Position numbers and translations under genes: made by a program. A DNA stretch of 64,000 bases from Phycisphaerales bacterium (lineage in GTDB: Bacteria > Planctomycetota > Phycisphaerae > Phycisphaerales > UBA1924). Shown here one piece after another: positions 45,565 through 55,217 of the stretch (position 1 is the first letter of the stretch; every line of letters begins with the position of its first letter). The stretch covers positions 186,001-250,000 of the forward strand of contig JAJDDC010000096.1 in assembly GCA_029260515.1 (NCBI GenBank), in the 5' to 3' direction. The notes below the pieces were generated by a model. That model saw only the letters and a program-made list of their open reading frames with translations. It had not been told where the DNA came from and ran no database searches.

Positions 45565-47955
45565 ATGCCCGCCAGCCGAGCCCTGAACACGACCGCCGCC
45601 GCCCTGATCCTCGCTGGTTTCGCGACCGGCGCCGCCGCCGACGAGCCCACCTGGGAGGACCGTCTCGACAGGCTCGAGCGCCGCCTGGAGGTCGTCCGCG
45701 ACGCCAACCAGATCCCGGGCCTGGCCTTCGTGCTCGTCAAGGACGGGCAGGTCGAGCTCGCCGCCAACCTGGGTTTCTCGGACCTCGACGCGGGCGAGCC
45801 CGTCACATCGAACACCGTCTTCCCGGTCGGTCCCGTGACCGAGACGTTCTCCGCGACGCTGGCCGCGCTGGCCGCGTACGACCGTCGCGTCTATCTCGAC
45901 AAACCAGCCGGGCGTTCGCTGACCGGGTTCACGCTCGCCGACCAGAACGCGGCGCGCCGCTTCACAGTCGGCGACCTGCTCTCGCACCAGACCGGTGTGG
46001 GCCCGCTGGAGATGCTGACCTCGAGCGGTGCGACGCGCGAGCAGATCTTCGAGGCCGCCTCCAGGGCCGAGCCCATCGCGGACTACGCGACGACCTTCAT
46101 CGAGAACCCGGTCACGTTCACCGCCGGCATGGCCGCCATCGAGTTCGCACTCGACCAGAGCTGGGCCGAGTCGATGAACGAGCGGATCTTCCAGCCCCTG
46201 GGCATCTCGAGCGCGATCACCGATCCGGCTTCACTCTCGGGCACGGACAACGCCGCGATCGGTTACGTCTGGGACGCGGATACCCAGGAGTTCGTCGCGC
46301 AGGCCACGCCCGCGGCGGGCCCGATCGCCCCGGCCGTCGGCCTGTGCCTCGACGCGACCGACATGGCGACCTGGATCAACTTCTGCCTCGACCGGGGCAA
46401 GGTCGGCGACACCCGCGTCATGCCCGATCGCGCCTTCAACCAGACCTGGATCTCGCGCGTGCAGATCTCCGAGGGGCGCTCGTTCGCGTTGGGCTGGCAG
46501 GCCTCGTTCCACGAGGGCAAGGCCGTCTTCAGCCGCGGTGGGGTATTCGGAGCCTTCTCGTCCGAGCTTGCGATCCTGCCCAACGACGACATCGGCTTCG
46601 CCGTCATGGCCAACGCCGCCAACGAGGACCTGGGCGAGATCTTCTTCGCCCTTGTGACCGACGCGCTGTTCAGCGACTGGGACGCCTCACGAGACCTCGC
46701 CAACGCCGACGACGCCGACATCTCGGGCGCGTACCGCTTCGACCGCATGGGCGTCGAGGTCCTCGTCACCGACCAGGACGGCGATACATTCGTGACCATC
46801 CCAGGCCAGGGCGCGACTATTCTGGAGGCCCCCGGGCCCGACGGCGCCCGCCCGTTCGCTGCCAACAACACCATCTCCGTCAACTTCGTCCGCGACGAGC
46901 AGGGCCGCGTCCTGGGCATGCGGTACCGCCAGCAGGGACGCGAGTTCTTCCTCCCCCGCCAGGGCTTCGACGAGCCCGAAGCCGAGCCCGGCGCCGTCGG
47001 CGCCCTCTCGCCCGAGCAGGTCTCCGCTGTCATCGGCGAGTACCGCTTCGGGTACTACAACGGCAACATCCAGATCGTCCGCTCCGACGCGGGCCTCGCG
47101 ATGAACATCCCCTGGGAGTCCGAGCACGAACTCGTCTGGCTCCCGGGCGAGGACCGCTGGGCCTTCGAGGACAACATCTTCACCCGCCTCTCGTTCGTCG
47201 GCCTTGACGGGCCCATCGTCGGCGCGATCGAACTCGTCGAGGACGAGGTGTCGCACACGCTCGTCCGCGTGCCCGCCAAGCCCGGGCCCGGCCTGCCCAC
47301 CATCGACGACCTCATGGCCCTGCGCATGGGCTCGCTGGGATCGAGCCTCTGGCAGAATGCCCAGAACATGCGCATGAAGGGCAAGATCAGCTACCAGAAC
47401 CAGGGCGTCGAGGGTCGGGCGACCGCGCTGCTTGTCGGCGAGGACCGCTTCCGCCTCGACGTCAACCTCGGCGCCTTCGGTCGCTACAGCTCGGGCATCC
47501 AGGGCGGCCAGGCATGGACCGCCTCTAAGGCCCACGGCTTCGTCCAGCTTGAGGGCCCCGCCCTCGCCCAAGCCAGGCTCCAGCACCCGACTGTCGCGTT
47601 CGCAGACCTGCGCGAGGCGTTCCTCGCCGTCGAGGTCGTTGCGAAGACCGAGTTCAACTGGCAGGACGCGTACATCGTCCGCGCGACGCCCCGCCACGGC
47701 CCGGTCCTCACCCTGACCCTCAGCGCCACGACCGGCGCCACCCTCAAGATGGAAGGCTTCACGTTCGATCTCACCACCGGCGCGACCCCGGTCGCGACCA
47801 CCTTCGAGGACTATCGCGAGGTCTTCGGCGTCCGGATGCCGTTCCGAATCATCGACGAGAGCCCCGCCTTCGGCCGCTCGCTGACCCAATACGAGGACAT
47901 CCGACTCAACGTCCCGCTCGACGACGAATCGTTCGCCTACGTCCCGACCGAGTAG
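45565..47955 (+). CDS. Exported beta-lactamase-fold protein lacking catalytic residues
   Basis: A 796-residue protein with a signal peptide (to about residue 25). Residues 30-395 align by pattern with serine beta-lactamase/transpeptidase-like hydrolases: V-F-P-V-G-P-V-T-E-T-F-S-A, L-L-S-H-Q-T-G, P-A-V-G-L-C-L-D-A-T-D-M-A-T-W and F-S-R-G-G-V-F-G-A-F-S-S-E-L. However the S-x-x-K nucleophile motif is P90-V-T-E93, the Tyr of Y-S-N is replaced in V-T-F-T-A-G, and the H-x-G/K-T-G position reads S-R-G-G. It is thus expected to be inactive as a serine hydrolase. The C-terminal 400 residues are strand-rich domains of unknown type. GGGGGA precedes the ATG. Confidence 0.75.
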   Translation: MPASRALNTTAAALILAGFATGAAADEPTWEDRLDRLERRLEVVRDANQIPGLAFVLVKDGQVELAANLGFSDLDAGEPVTSNTVFPVGPVTETFSATLAALAAYDRRVYLDKPAGRSLTGFTLADQNAARRFTVGDLLSHQTGVGPLEMLTSSGATREQIFEAASRAEPIADYATTFIENPVTFTAGMAAIEFALDQSWAESMNERIFQPLGISSAITDPASLSGTDNAAIGYVWDADTQEFVAQATPAAGPIAPAVGLCLDATDMATWINFCLDRGKVGDTRVMPDRAFNQTWISRVQISEGRSFALGWQASFHEGKAVFSRGGVFGAFSSELAILPNDDIGFAVMANAANEDLGEIFFALVTDALFSDWDASRDLANADDADISGAYRFDRMGVEVLVTDQDGDTFVTIPGQGATILEAPGPDGARPFAANNTISVNFVRDEQGRVLGMRYRQQGREFFLPRQGFDEPEAEPGAVGALSPEQVSAVIGEYRFGYYNGNIQIVRSDAGLAMNIPWESEHELVWLPGEDRWAFEDNIFTRLSFVGLDGPIVGAIELVEDEVSHTLVRVPAKPGPGLPTIDDLMALRMGSLGSSLWQNAQNMRMKGKISYQNQGVEGRATALLVGEDRFRLDVNLGAFGRYSSGIQGGQAWTASKAHGFVQLEGPALAQARLQHPTVAFADLREAFLAVEVVAKTEFNWQDAYIVRATPRHGPVLTLTLSATTGATLKMEGFTFDLTTGATPVATTFEDYREVFGVRMPFRIIDESPAFGRSLTQYEDIRLNVPLDDESFAYVPTE

Positions 47956-48161
47956 CTCGGGCCCACCCCCCGTCACCGGTCCGCCCGCGTGAGCGCGATG
48001 AACCGCTCGCCCGAAACGTCGCTGTTTCTATTCCCAAAGATGCTCCGTATAGAATCAGTCGCCGGCCCACGCCCATGTTCACGGCGCGGGCCGGCTTCTT
48101 GACCGATTCGCACCGCGCGCGGGTCGGAATCGAGCGGTCTGGCACGGCCGCGGGGCAGGCG

Positions 48162-48794
48162 ATGAAGTGGGTGATCCGGGTTCTCGTCGCTGCGCTGGTC
48201 GTCATGGGGCTCGCCGTGTCCGTCGGGCATTACCTCGGGCGCCCGTACAACGAAGGATTCGCCACGATGCCTGGGCTCGTCGCGCTGCACATCGTGCCGG
48301 GGGCGGCCTATCTCGCGATCGCTCCATTGCAGTTTGTGCGCCGGTTCAGGGCCGGATCGGCGGTGATCCACAGGTGGAACGGACGCATCGCCGCATCATT
48401 TGCGATCATCACGGGACTCACCGCGATCGTTTTGGGCGTCGCGATCCCTTACGGCGGCGCACTCGAAAGCGCCGTCGTCGCGGTCTTCGGCGCCTACTTC
48501 CTGGGATGCATCACGCTCGGCGTGTACCGGGCGCGTCGCGGAGAGATCACCCGGCACCGCGAGTGGATGCTCCGGGCGTTCGCGATCGGCCTTGCCATCG
48601 CGACGGTGAGGCTGGTGTACGTGCCCATCGTCATCACGCTCGGTGACCCGGCCGACGAGGTCCTCGAGATGCTTTTTGCGCTGACCTTCCTCTTCGCGTT
48701 CACATCGCATGCCCTGGTTATCGAGGCATGGCTCCGCATCGGGCGAGGGACCGGCGCCGCCCCGGGAGCGGCCGGCCCTCCCGCCGGGATCTGA
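48162..48794 (+). CDS. DUF2306 domain membrane protein
   Basis: A 210-residue protein with about six helices. Pattern matches DUF2306: L-H-I-V-P-G-A-A-Y-L-A-I-A-P-L-Q-F, I-H-R-W-N-G-R-I, and R-A-R-R-G-E-I-T-R-H-R-E-W-M-L-R-A-F-A, where the conserved His residues H94 (I-H-R-W) and the H-R-E-W site could bind haem or metal. The function of the family is not established. ATG at 48162 chosen; 29 upstream codons in frame look non-coding. Confidence 0.78.
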   Translation: MKWVIRVLVAALVVMGLAVSVGHYLGRPYNEGFATMPGLVALHIVPGAAYLAIAPLQFVRRFRAGSAVIHRWNGRIAASFAIITGLTAIVLGVAIPYGGALESAVVAVFGAYFLGCITLGVYRARRGEITRHREWMLRAFAIGLAIATVRLVYVPIVITLGDPADEVLEMLFALTFLFAFTSHALVIEAWLRIGRGTGAAPGAAGPPAGI

Positions 48795-48874
48795 GGCCGC
48801 GGACGCGCAACTCGCGTGAGGGCCGGCGCGGCAATCGGCGCCCGCTCTCCGCCGGTTCTAGCCTTCCGGCACAG

Positions 48875-51800
48875 ATGCCCCGGACTGACGGATCATCCCC
48901 CGAGACCGCCGCCCTCGAGCGCCGCCTCCGCGAGGCACTCCCCGCGGACTACGCCCGCCTGCGCGCCCGCCTCCGAGGCCTGGCCCGAACGCCAAAGAAG
49001 AACCCGGGCTCCATCCTCGCGCGCATCGCCCGCGACATCGACGCTTCGGCGGCGCTCTGGTCTCGCCGTCGCGATTCGATCCCCACGATCGACTACCCGC
49101 ACGACCTGCCCGTGAGCCAGAAGCGGGGCGAGATCGCCGAGGCGATCCGCGACAACCAGGTCGTCGTCGTCTGCGGCGAGACCGGCTCGGGCAAGACCAC
49201 GCAACTGCCCAAGATTTGCCTGGAGCTGGGTCGCGGCGTCGATCGCACCATCGGTCACACGCAGCCGCGCCGGATCGCGGCAAGGTCGGTCGCGGCACGG
49301 ATCGCCGAGGAGTTGCGCACGCCGTTGGGCGGTGTCGTCGGCTACAAAGTCCGCTTCGGGGACCAGTCTTCGCCAGAGTCGCTCGTCAAACTGATGACCG
49401 ACGGCATCCTGCTCGCCGAGACGCAGGGCGACCGGAATCTCAATCAGTACGACACCCTCATCATCGACGAGGCGCACGAACGCAGCCTCAACATTGATTT
49501 TCTGCTCGGCTACCTCTGTCGGCTGCTGCCGAAGCGCCCCGACCTCAAGATCGTCATCACCAGCGCGACGATCGACCCGCAGCGGTTCAGCGAGCACTTC
49601 GCACACGCGGGCGTGCCCGCGCCGATCATCGAGGTCTCCGGGCGGACCTACCCGGTCGAGCACCGCTACCGCCCGCTCGTAGACCCGTCGGCGGTGACCG
49701 AGGAGACGCTGTGGCTGTACGAGGGCGTCGCCGCGGCGATCGACGAGTGCTGCGCGCACGGGCATGGCGACGTCCTGGTGTTCATGCCCGGCGAGCGGGA
49801 GATCCGCGAGACCGCCGAGACTCTCCGCAAGAAGTTCCTGGGCGACTCGTCGCTCGAGGTGCTGCCCCTGTACGCCCGCCTCTCGCCCGCGGACCAGCAG
49901 CGGATCTTCAAGCCCCACACCGGGCGGCGGGTGATCGTCTCGACCAACGTCGCAGAGACGAGCCTGACGGTGCCCGGCATCCACTACGTCGTCGATCCGG
50001 GCACGGCCCGTATCTCGCGGTACAGCGCCCGATCGAAGGTGCAGGGGCTCGAGATCGAGGCGATCTCTCAAGCCAGCGCAAACCAGCGGGCCGGGCGGTG
50101 CGGGCGACTGGGTCCGGGCGTGTGCGTGCGCCTGTACTCGGAAGAGGACTTCCGCGGGCGCGAGGAGTTCACATCGCCCGAGATCTCGCGCACGAACCTG
50201 GCCAGTGTCGTGCTGCAGATGGCGGCGCTCAAGCTCGGGCGACCCGAAGACTTCCCGTTCGTCGAGCCGCCGGATCCGCGGCTCATCCGCGACGGGTACG
50301 AGACGCTGCGCGAGCTTGGGGCGATCGACGACGATGGCGGCCTGACAGCGATCGGCGCCGAGATGGCACGCCTGCCCATCGACCCCAGGATCGCGCGGAT
50401 GGTGCTGGCGGCGCGCGAGGAGGACTGCCTGCGCGAGGTCCTCATCATCGCGACCGCGTTGTCGGCCCAGGACCCGCGGGATCGCCCGATGGACAAGCGG
50501 GACGAGGCCGACGAGGCGCACGAGAAGTTCCGCGACGAACGCTCGGACTTCCTCGACTACCTCAACATATGGGCGTTCTACCACGAGCAGTCCAGGAATC
50601 TGTCCCGGTCGAAGCTCCAGAAGGCGTGCGCCCAGAACTTCCTGTCGGCCAGGCGCCTCAACGAGTGGCGTGAGGTCTACCGCCAGGTCCGGGCGCTGCT
50701 GATCGAGATGGGGCACACACCCAGGCACACGGGCCAGGGCGAGCCGGCCGACTACGACAAGGTTCACCGGGCGCTGTTGTCCGGGCTGCTGACGAGCGTG
50801 GGCAAGAAGGGGGACGGGTTCGAGTACGAGGGGCCGCGGGGGAGTCGTTTTCATATCTTCCCGGGCTCGGGGCAGTTCGAGGCTCGCCCGAAGTGGGTCA
50901 TGGCCGCGGAGATCGTGCGCACGACTCGGGTGTACGCGCGGACCATTGCGCGGATCGAGCCCGAGTGGATCGAGACAGTGGGGTCGCACCAGATCAAGCG
51001 CAGCCACTCTTCTCCCCGCTGGGACGAGCGATCCGCCCGGGTGATGGCCGACGAAAAAGTGTCGCTGATCGGGCTGGAGATCATCCCGAGGCGGGCGGTG
51101 CACTTCGGGCCGGTGGACCCTGCGTCGAGCCGCGAGCTGTTCATCCACCACGCGCTGGTCGAGGACGAGTATCAGACACGCTCACGGGCGATCGAGCAGA
51201 ACCGGCGTCTCGTCAACCGGATCGCGGGGCTGGAGGACAAGGCGAGGCGTCGGGACATCCTCGCCGACGCCCAGACACGGTTCGCGTTCTACGACAAGCG
51301 ACTCCCGACGGATGTGTACTCGGGGCAGACACTGGAGCGATGGCTCAAGCGGGCGGAGGAGCGGGACCCGGACGTCCTGGTGATGCGCGAGAGCGACCTG
51401 GTTGTGGGCGACGCGGCGTCGGTCTCGACCGACGCGTACCCGGCTCGCCTCGGGGTTGACGGCGACGAGCTGAAACTGAAGTACATGTACAACCCGGGCG
51501 AGTCGCGCGACGGTGTGACGCTCGAGGTCCCGGTGGAGAAGCTCGGGCAGGTGCGGCGCGAGGAGACGGACTGGGTCGTGCCCGGGCTGCGTGCCGAGAA
51601 GATCGAGGCGCTGATGCGGACAATGCCCAAGGGCATACGTCGGCATTTCGACATCAGGCCCGTGGCCCTGGAGTTGGCGGGCAAGCTGAGACCCGGCACA
51701 CGGACGATGCTCGAGGAGCTGGCCGACGCGCTGGCGGCGCGGGTCGGCGTGCGGGTCTCGCCGTCCGACTTCCGTCCCGACGAGCTGGGCGAGCACCTGT

Positions 51801-52798
51801 CGATGAACTACCGGGTAACGGACGCAAAGGGCAAGACGCTCGGCGAGGGGCGCGATCTCCCCGCGTTGCGACGCGAGCTGGCTGGCGAGGTCAAGGCGGG
51901 GTTCGACGCCGCGGCGGCCGAGGGGTTCAACCGTGATGGGCTGACCGTCTGGGACTTCGACGAGCTGCCCGAGCACGTCGAGTCGAAGCACGCCGGGCGG
52001 ACGCTGCGGGGGTACCCGGCGCTGGCGGACCTGGACGGCAAGGTCGGTCTACGCCTATTCGACTCTCCCGAGGGGGCAGCGGCGGCGATGCGGGGCGGGC
52101 TGGCGCGCCTGTACGTGCATCACCTCAAGGCCGAGATGCGGTACCGGGCGGGGCACCTGCCGGGCATCGACGCGATGCGCCTGTGGTACGCGCCGATCGG
52201 AGACGCGGCCCAGCTGGAGCGTGACCTGCTGCTGCTGATCGCGGACAGGGTGTTCGTGCGTGACGACGCGGGAGTGCGGACGCGCGAGGCGTTCGCCGCG
52301 AGGATCGACCAGGGCTGGAACGAGCTGGGCGGGGCGGTCGAAGAGGTCTGCACGCTCGCGGCGACGATTCTCAAGCGGTACAACGAGGTCGCGGGACGCA
52401 TGGGCGAGGCGATGCCGCCCGCGTGGTCGCACGTGGGCGCGGACATGCGCGTGCAGCTCGAACGGCTGATCTATCCCGGGTTTCTGGCGGCGACGCCCTT
52501 CGAGTGGTTGCGGTGTTATCCCAGATACCTGGCGGCGATGCTCAAGCGGCTCGAAAAGCTGCGGACAGTCGGGCACGCGCGTGATCTGGCGTGGGCGCGC
52601 GACGTGTACGCGTGGTGGGTACGGTACGAGGAGCGCCGGGCCAAGCACGAGCGGGAGGGGACGGCGGACCCGGAGCTGGCCCGCTTCCGGTGGTTGCTCG
52701 AGGAGTTCCGGGTGTCGCTGTTCGCCCAGGAACTGGGGACCAGTATGCCGGTTTCTGCGAAACGGTTGGAGAAGCAGTGGGAGCGTGTGCGGGTATAG
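48875..52798 (+). CDS. hrpA: ATP-dependent RNA helicase HrpA
   Basis: A 1307-residue DEAH-box helicase. Walker A G-E-T-G-S-G-K107-T-T-Q, motif Ia T-Q-P-R-R-I-A-A, D198-E-A-H, S-A-T-I-D, and motif VI Q-R-A-G-R-C-G-R are all present. They are followed by the HA2/OB domains and the long HrpA-specific C-terminal DUF3418 region (about 700-1300), which shows L-I-G-L-E-I-I-P-R-R-A-V and L-K-L-K-Y-M-Y-N-P-G-E. Size equals the E. coli protein (about 1300). HrpA has been linked to mRNA processing and to rescue of stalled ribosomes. ATG at 48875 is 80 bases after the DUF2306 gene. Confidence 0.95.
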   Translation: MPRTDGSSPETAALERRLREALPADYARLRARLRGLARTPKKNPGSILARIARDIDASAALWSRRRDSIPTIDYPHDLPVSQKRGEIAEAIRDNQVVVVCGETGSGKTTQLPKICLELGRGVDRTIGHTQPRRIAARSVAARIAEELRTPLGGVVGYKVRFGDQSSPESLVKLMTDGILLAETQGDRNLNQYDTLIIDEAHERSLNIDFLLGYLCRLLPKRPDLKIVITSATIDPQRFSEHFAHAGVPAPIIEVSGRTYPVEHRYRPLVDPSAVTEETLWLYEGVAAAIDECCAHGHGDVLVFMPGEREIRETAETLRKKFLGDSSLEVLPLYARLSPADQQRIFKPHTGRRVIVSTNVAETSLTVPGIHYVVDPGTARISRYSARSKVQGLEIEAISQASANQRAGRCGRLGPGVCVRLYSEEDFRGREEFTSPEISRTNLASVVLQMAALKLGRPEDFPFVEPPDPRLIRDGYETLRELGAIDDDGGLTAIGAEMARLPIDPRIARMVLAAREEDCLREVLIIATALSAQDPRDRPMDKRDEADEAHEKFRDERSDFLDYLNIWAFYHEQSRNLSRSKLQKACAQNFLSARRLNEWREVYRQVRALLIEMGHTPRHTGQGEPADYDKVHRALLSGLLTSVGKKGDGFEYEGPRGSRFHIFPGSGQFEARPKWVMAAEIVRTTRVYARTIARIEPEWIETVGSHQIKRSHSSPRWDERSARVMADEKVSLIGLEIIPRRAVHFGPVDPASSRELFIHHALVEDEYQTRSRAIEQNRRLVNRIAGLEDKARRRDILADAQTRFAFYDKRLPTDVYSGQTLERWLKRAEERDPDVLVMRESDLVVGDAASVSTDAYPARLGVDGDELKLKYMYNPGESRDGVTLEVPVEKLGQVRREETDWVVPGLRAEKIEALMRTMPKGIRRHFDIRPVALELAGKLRPGTRTMLEELADALAARVGVRVSPSDFRPDELGEHLSMNYRVTDAKGKTLGEGRDLPALRRELAGEVKAGFDAAAAEGFNRDGLTVWDFDELPEHVESKHAGRTLRGYPALADLDGKVGLRLFDSPEGAAAAMRGGLARLYVHHLKAEMRYRAGHLPGIDAMRLWYAPIGDAAQLERDLLLLIADRVFVRDDAGVRTREAFAARIDQGWNELGGAVEEVCTLAATILKRYNEVAGRMGEAMPPAWSHVGADMRVQLERLIYPGFLAATPFEWLRCYPRYLAAMLKRLEKLRTVGHARDLAWARDVYAWWVRYEERRAKHEREGTADPELARFRWLLEEFRVSLFAQELGTSMPVSAKRLEKQWERVRV

Positions 52799-52831
52799 CG
52801 GGGGCGGCAGGCCGTGAGGTCGGGGGAAAGA

Positions 52832-52858
52832 GAAGGGCGGGCTGGGGGCCCGCCCTTC
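52832..52858. terminator. Hairpin between convergent hrpA and peroxiredoxin genes
   Basis: A 10-bp perfect stem, 52832-52841 (GAAGGGCGGG) with 52849-52858 (CCCGCCCTTC), loop of seven. No long U-run on either strand (the minus strand continues UCUUUCC), so it may serve as a weak shared terminator or a 3'-end protecting structure. Confidence 0.55.
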
Positions 52859-52891
52859 CGAGTAGTCATGGGTGAGGGAGGTCGGTCGGCG

Positions 52892-53599
52892 TCAGTCGTC
52901 GGCGTTGACGACTTTCTCGAGCGCCTCGATGACGTCCTTGGGCTTTGCGCGCTCACGGTAGTCCTCGTTGACGTAGGCGTAGCGGATCACGCCCTCGGCG
53001 TCGATGACGTAGGTCGCGGGGATGGGCAGCTCGTGCTTGCCCGTCTGGTTGTGGGCCGCGACGTCGATCTTGTAGCCCTTGTACTTTTTGACCGTGTCGG
53101 CGTCGAGTGTGAAGGCGATGCCGAAGCGCTTGGCGACCTTGTTCTGCTCGTCGTGCAGGAGGTCGAAGCTGAGCGAGCGTTTCTCCTTGAGGTCGATGGC
53201 GTGCTCCTGGGCCTCGGGCGAGAGGGCGAGGACAGTCGCGCCCAGCTTCTCGGCGGCCGGGACGACCTCGTCCTGGATGCCTTTGAGCTCGCGGTCGCAG
53301 TAAGGGCACCACTCGCCTCGGTAGAAGGTGAGCACGACGGGGCCCCGCTCGAGGACGCTGACCAGGTCCACCCACTCGCCCTTGTCGTTGCGGAGCTTGA
53401 GCTTGGGAGCCTTGTCGCCGACCTCCAGGGGTTTGTCGGGGAGTACCTCGGGGAGCTTGGCGTCGCCCGCGGGCTCGGCGGGCTCGGCCTTGATGCTGGC
53501 CTTCGCGGGCTGGGCGGCGGCGGGTACGGCGGCGAGGGCCGCGGCGCCCAGGAGGGCGGCGGCGGCGATCGTTCGGTGGACCGGGTGTTTTCTGGGCAT
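52892..53599 (-). CDS. Exported peroxiredoxin-like protein (AhpC/TSA, redoxin)
   Basis: A 235-residue thioredoxin-fold protein with a signal peptide (A-A-A-L-L-G-A-A-A-L-A-A-V-P-A-A-A-Q). The redoxin domain has G-P-V-V-L-T-F-Y-R-G-E-W-C-P-Y-C near 80-96, a C-x-x-C active site like the PRX-like2/AhpC-TSA group, then D-L-L-H-D-E-Q-N-K-V-A and P-A-T-Y-V-I-D-A-E-G-V-I-R-Y-A-Y. It should reduce peroxides or act as a thiol oxidoreductase outside the cytoplasm. GGAGG six bases before the ATG at 53599 sets the start. Confidence 0.88.
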   Translation of the reverse strand: MPRKHPVHRTIAAAALLGAAALAAVPAAAQPAKASIKAEPAEPAGDAKLPEVLPDKPLEVGDKAPKLKLRNDKGEWVDLVSVLERGPVVLTFYRGEWCPYCDRELKGIQDEVVPAAEKLGATVLALSPEAQEHAIDLKEKRSLSFDLLHDEQNKVAKRFGIAFTLDADTVKKYKGYKIDVAAHNQTGKHELPIPATYVIDAEGVIRYAYVNEDYRERAKPKDVIEALEKVVNADD

Positions 53600-53735
53600 G
53601 GTTTTCCTCCGGTGTGTGGGTGATTCTTGGTCGCGGGTCGGCCGCGTGTGGACAACGGGCCTCGGCGGGGAATCCTTCCCGTCCCTATGACGTAGCATCA
53701 GCCCCACCCGGCCCGGGGGGGCAGGAGGCCCGCAG

Positions 53736-54905
53736 GTGCGTATCGCGGCGGCACGAGAGACAGAAGCAGGCGAACTCCGCGTCGCGGTGACGCCCGAGTC
53801 GTGCGCCAAGCTGACCAAGGGCGGGGCGAAGCTCGTCGTCGAGAGCGATCTGGGGGCGTCGGGCTGGTGGTCGGACGAGGCGTACCGGGCCACGGAGGCG
53901 GAGATCGCCCCGGACCGTCGCTTCGCGCTCGAGAAGGCGGACGTGACGCTCGCGGTGCGTCGTCCGACGCCCGAGCAGGTGGGCCAATACCGCCCGGGCT
54001 CGGCGTTGGTGTGCTTCCTCGAGCCGTTCCGAGAGGACGGGGTCGTCAAGGCTCTTGCCGAGCGCGGCGTGAGCGCATTCAGCGTGGAGTTGATGCCGCG
54101 GAGCACGATCGCCCAGAAGATGGACGCGCTGTCGAGCCAGCACTCGATCGCGGGCTACTACATGGTGCTGCTGGCGGCCGAGCGGCTGGGCAAGGCGCTG
54201 CCCATGATGGTCACGCCCTCGGGGGCGATCCAGCCGGCCCGGGTGCTCGTGATCGGGGCGGGGGTCGCGGGCCTCCAGGCGATCGCGACGGCCAAGCGGC
54301 TCGGGGCCCGAGTCGAGGCGTTCGACACGCGCCCGGTGGTAAAGGAGCAGGTCGAATCTCTGGGCGCCAGGTTTGTCGAGATCGACCTGGGCGAGACGGG
54401 CGAGGAGGGCGGGTACGCCAAGGAACTGACCGACGAGCAAGAATCTCGCCAGCGCGAGGGGCTCGCGGACCGGTGCGCCCAGGCGGACATCGTGATCACG
54501 ACGGCACAGCTGTTCGGGCGACCCGCGCCCGTGGTCGTGACACGCGAGATGCTCGGGCGAATGAAAGCGGGCTCGATGGTCGTTGATTACGCGGTCGAGT
54601 CGGGCGGGAACGTAGAGGGTTCGCGTCCCGACGAGGAGGTCTCGATCGCGGGCGTGCGCGTGATCGGGCTTCGCAACTACCCGGCGATGGTCGCGGTTGA
54701 CGCCAGCCGCATGTACGCCAACAACCTGAGCGCGTTCGTCGAGCGCCTGTCCGGCCCGGGCAAGGACGGGGGCGGGCTCGCGGGCGAACTCACGATCGAC
54801 ACGGACGACGAGATCGTTCAGGCGACGCTCGTCACGCACGGCGGCAAGGTCGTCCACCCGATGATCCGCGAGCGGCTGGGTCTCGGTTCGGGGATCAAGG
54901 GCTGA
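53736..54905 (+). CDS. pntAA: NAD(P) transhydrogenase alpha subunit, soluble NAD-binding part
   Basis: A 389-residue PntA domain I, which binds NAD(H) in the proton-translocating transhydrogenase. Marks: R-E-T-E-A-G-E-L-R-V-A-V-T-P, M-D-A-L-S-S-Q-H-S-I-A-G-Y, and the Rossmann V-L-V-I-G-A-G-V-A-G-L-Q-A-I-A-T-A-K-R-L-G-A. The usual E. coli PntA membrane tail is absent and supplied by the next gene. GTG start with AGGAGG upstream. First gene of a three-gene operon. Confidence 0.95.
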   Translation: MRIAAARETEAGELRVAVTPESCAKLTKGGAKLVVESDLGASGWWSDEAYRATEAEIAPDRRFALEKADVTLAVRRPTPEQVGQYRPGSALVCFLEPFREDGVVKALAERGVSAFSVELMPRSTIAQKMDALSSQHSIAGYYMVLLAAERLGKALPMMVTPSGAIQPARVLVIGAGVAGLQAIATAKRLGARVEAFDTRPVVKEQVESLGARFVEIDLGETGEEGGYAKELTDEQESRQREGLADRCAQADIVITTAQLFGRPAPVVVTREMLGRMKAGSMVVDYAVESGGNVEGSRPDEEVSIAGVRVIGLRNYPAMVAVDASRMYANNLSAFVERLSGPGKDGGGLAGELTIDTDDEIVQATLVTHGGKVVHPMIRERLGLGSGIKG

Positions 54906-54928
54906 CTGGAAGGACCGGGGACCACGCG

Positions 54929-55213
54929 ATGGGCCAGTTGCAGATCTACGCGTTTGTGTTCCTCCTGGCGATGTTCCTGGGCCTGGAGCTGATCCGCAAG
55001 GTGCCGGCCCAGCTGCACACACCACTGATGAGCGGGTCCAACGCGATCTCGGGCATCACGCTGATCGGGGCGTTGATCGTTGCCAGCGAGGCGGACGGGC
55101 CCATCGGGCTGACGATCGCGACGGCGGGGGTGTCGTTCGCGGCGGTCAACGTCGTGGGCGGGTACCTCGTCACCGACCGGATGCTGGCCATGTTCCAGAA
55201 GAAGGGGGCGTGA
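54929..55213 (+). CDS. pntAB: NAD(P) transhydrogenase alpha subunit, membrane part
   Basis: A 94-residue protein with three helices: L-Q-I-Y-A-F-V-F-L-L-A-M-F-L-G, V-P-A-Q-L-H-T-P-L-M-S-G-S-N-A-I-S-G, and V-N-V-V-G-G-Y-L-V-T-D-R-M-L. These match the membrane segment normally fused to PntA in enterobacteria. It lies 23 bases after pntAA and four before pntB. Confidence 0.94.
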   Translation: MGQLQIYAFVFLLAMFLGLELIRKVPAQLHTPLMSGSNAISGITLIGALIVASEADGPIGLTIATAGVSFAAVNVVGGYLVTDRMLAMFQKKGA

Positions 55214-55217
55214 GCGG

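Noticed and set aside
48893-51151. 752-residue open frame opposite hrpA
   Set aside because: Antisense to a protein with all DEAH-box motifs; composition is of shadow type.
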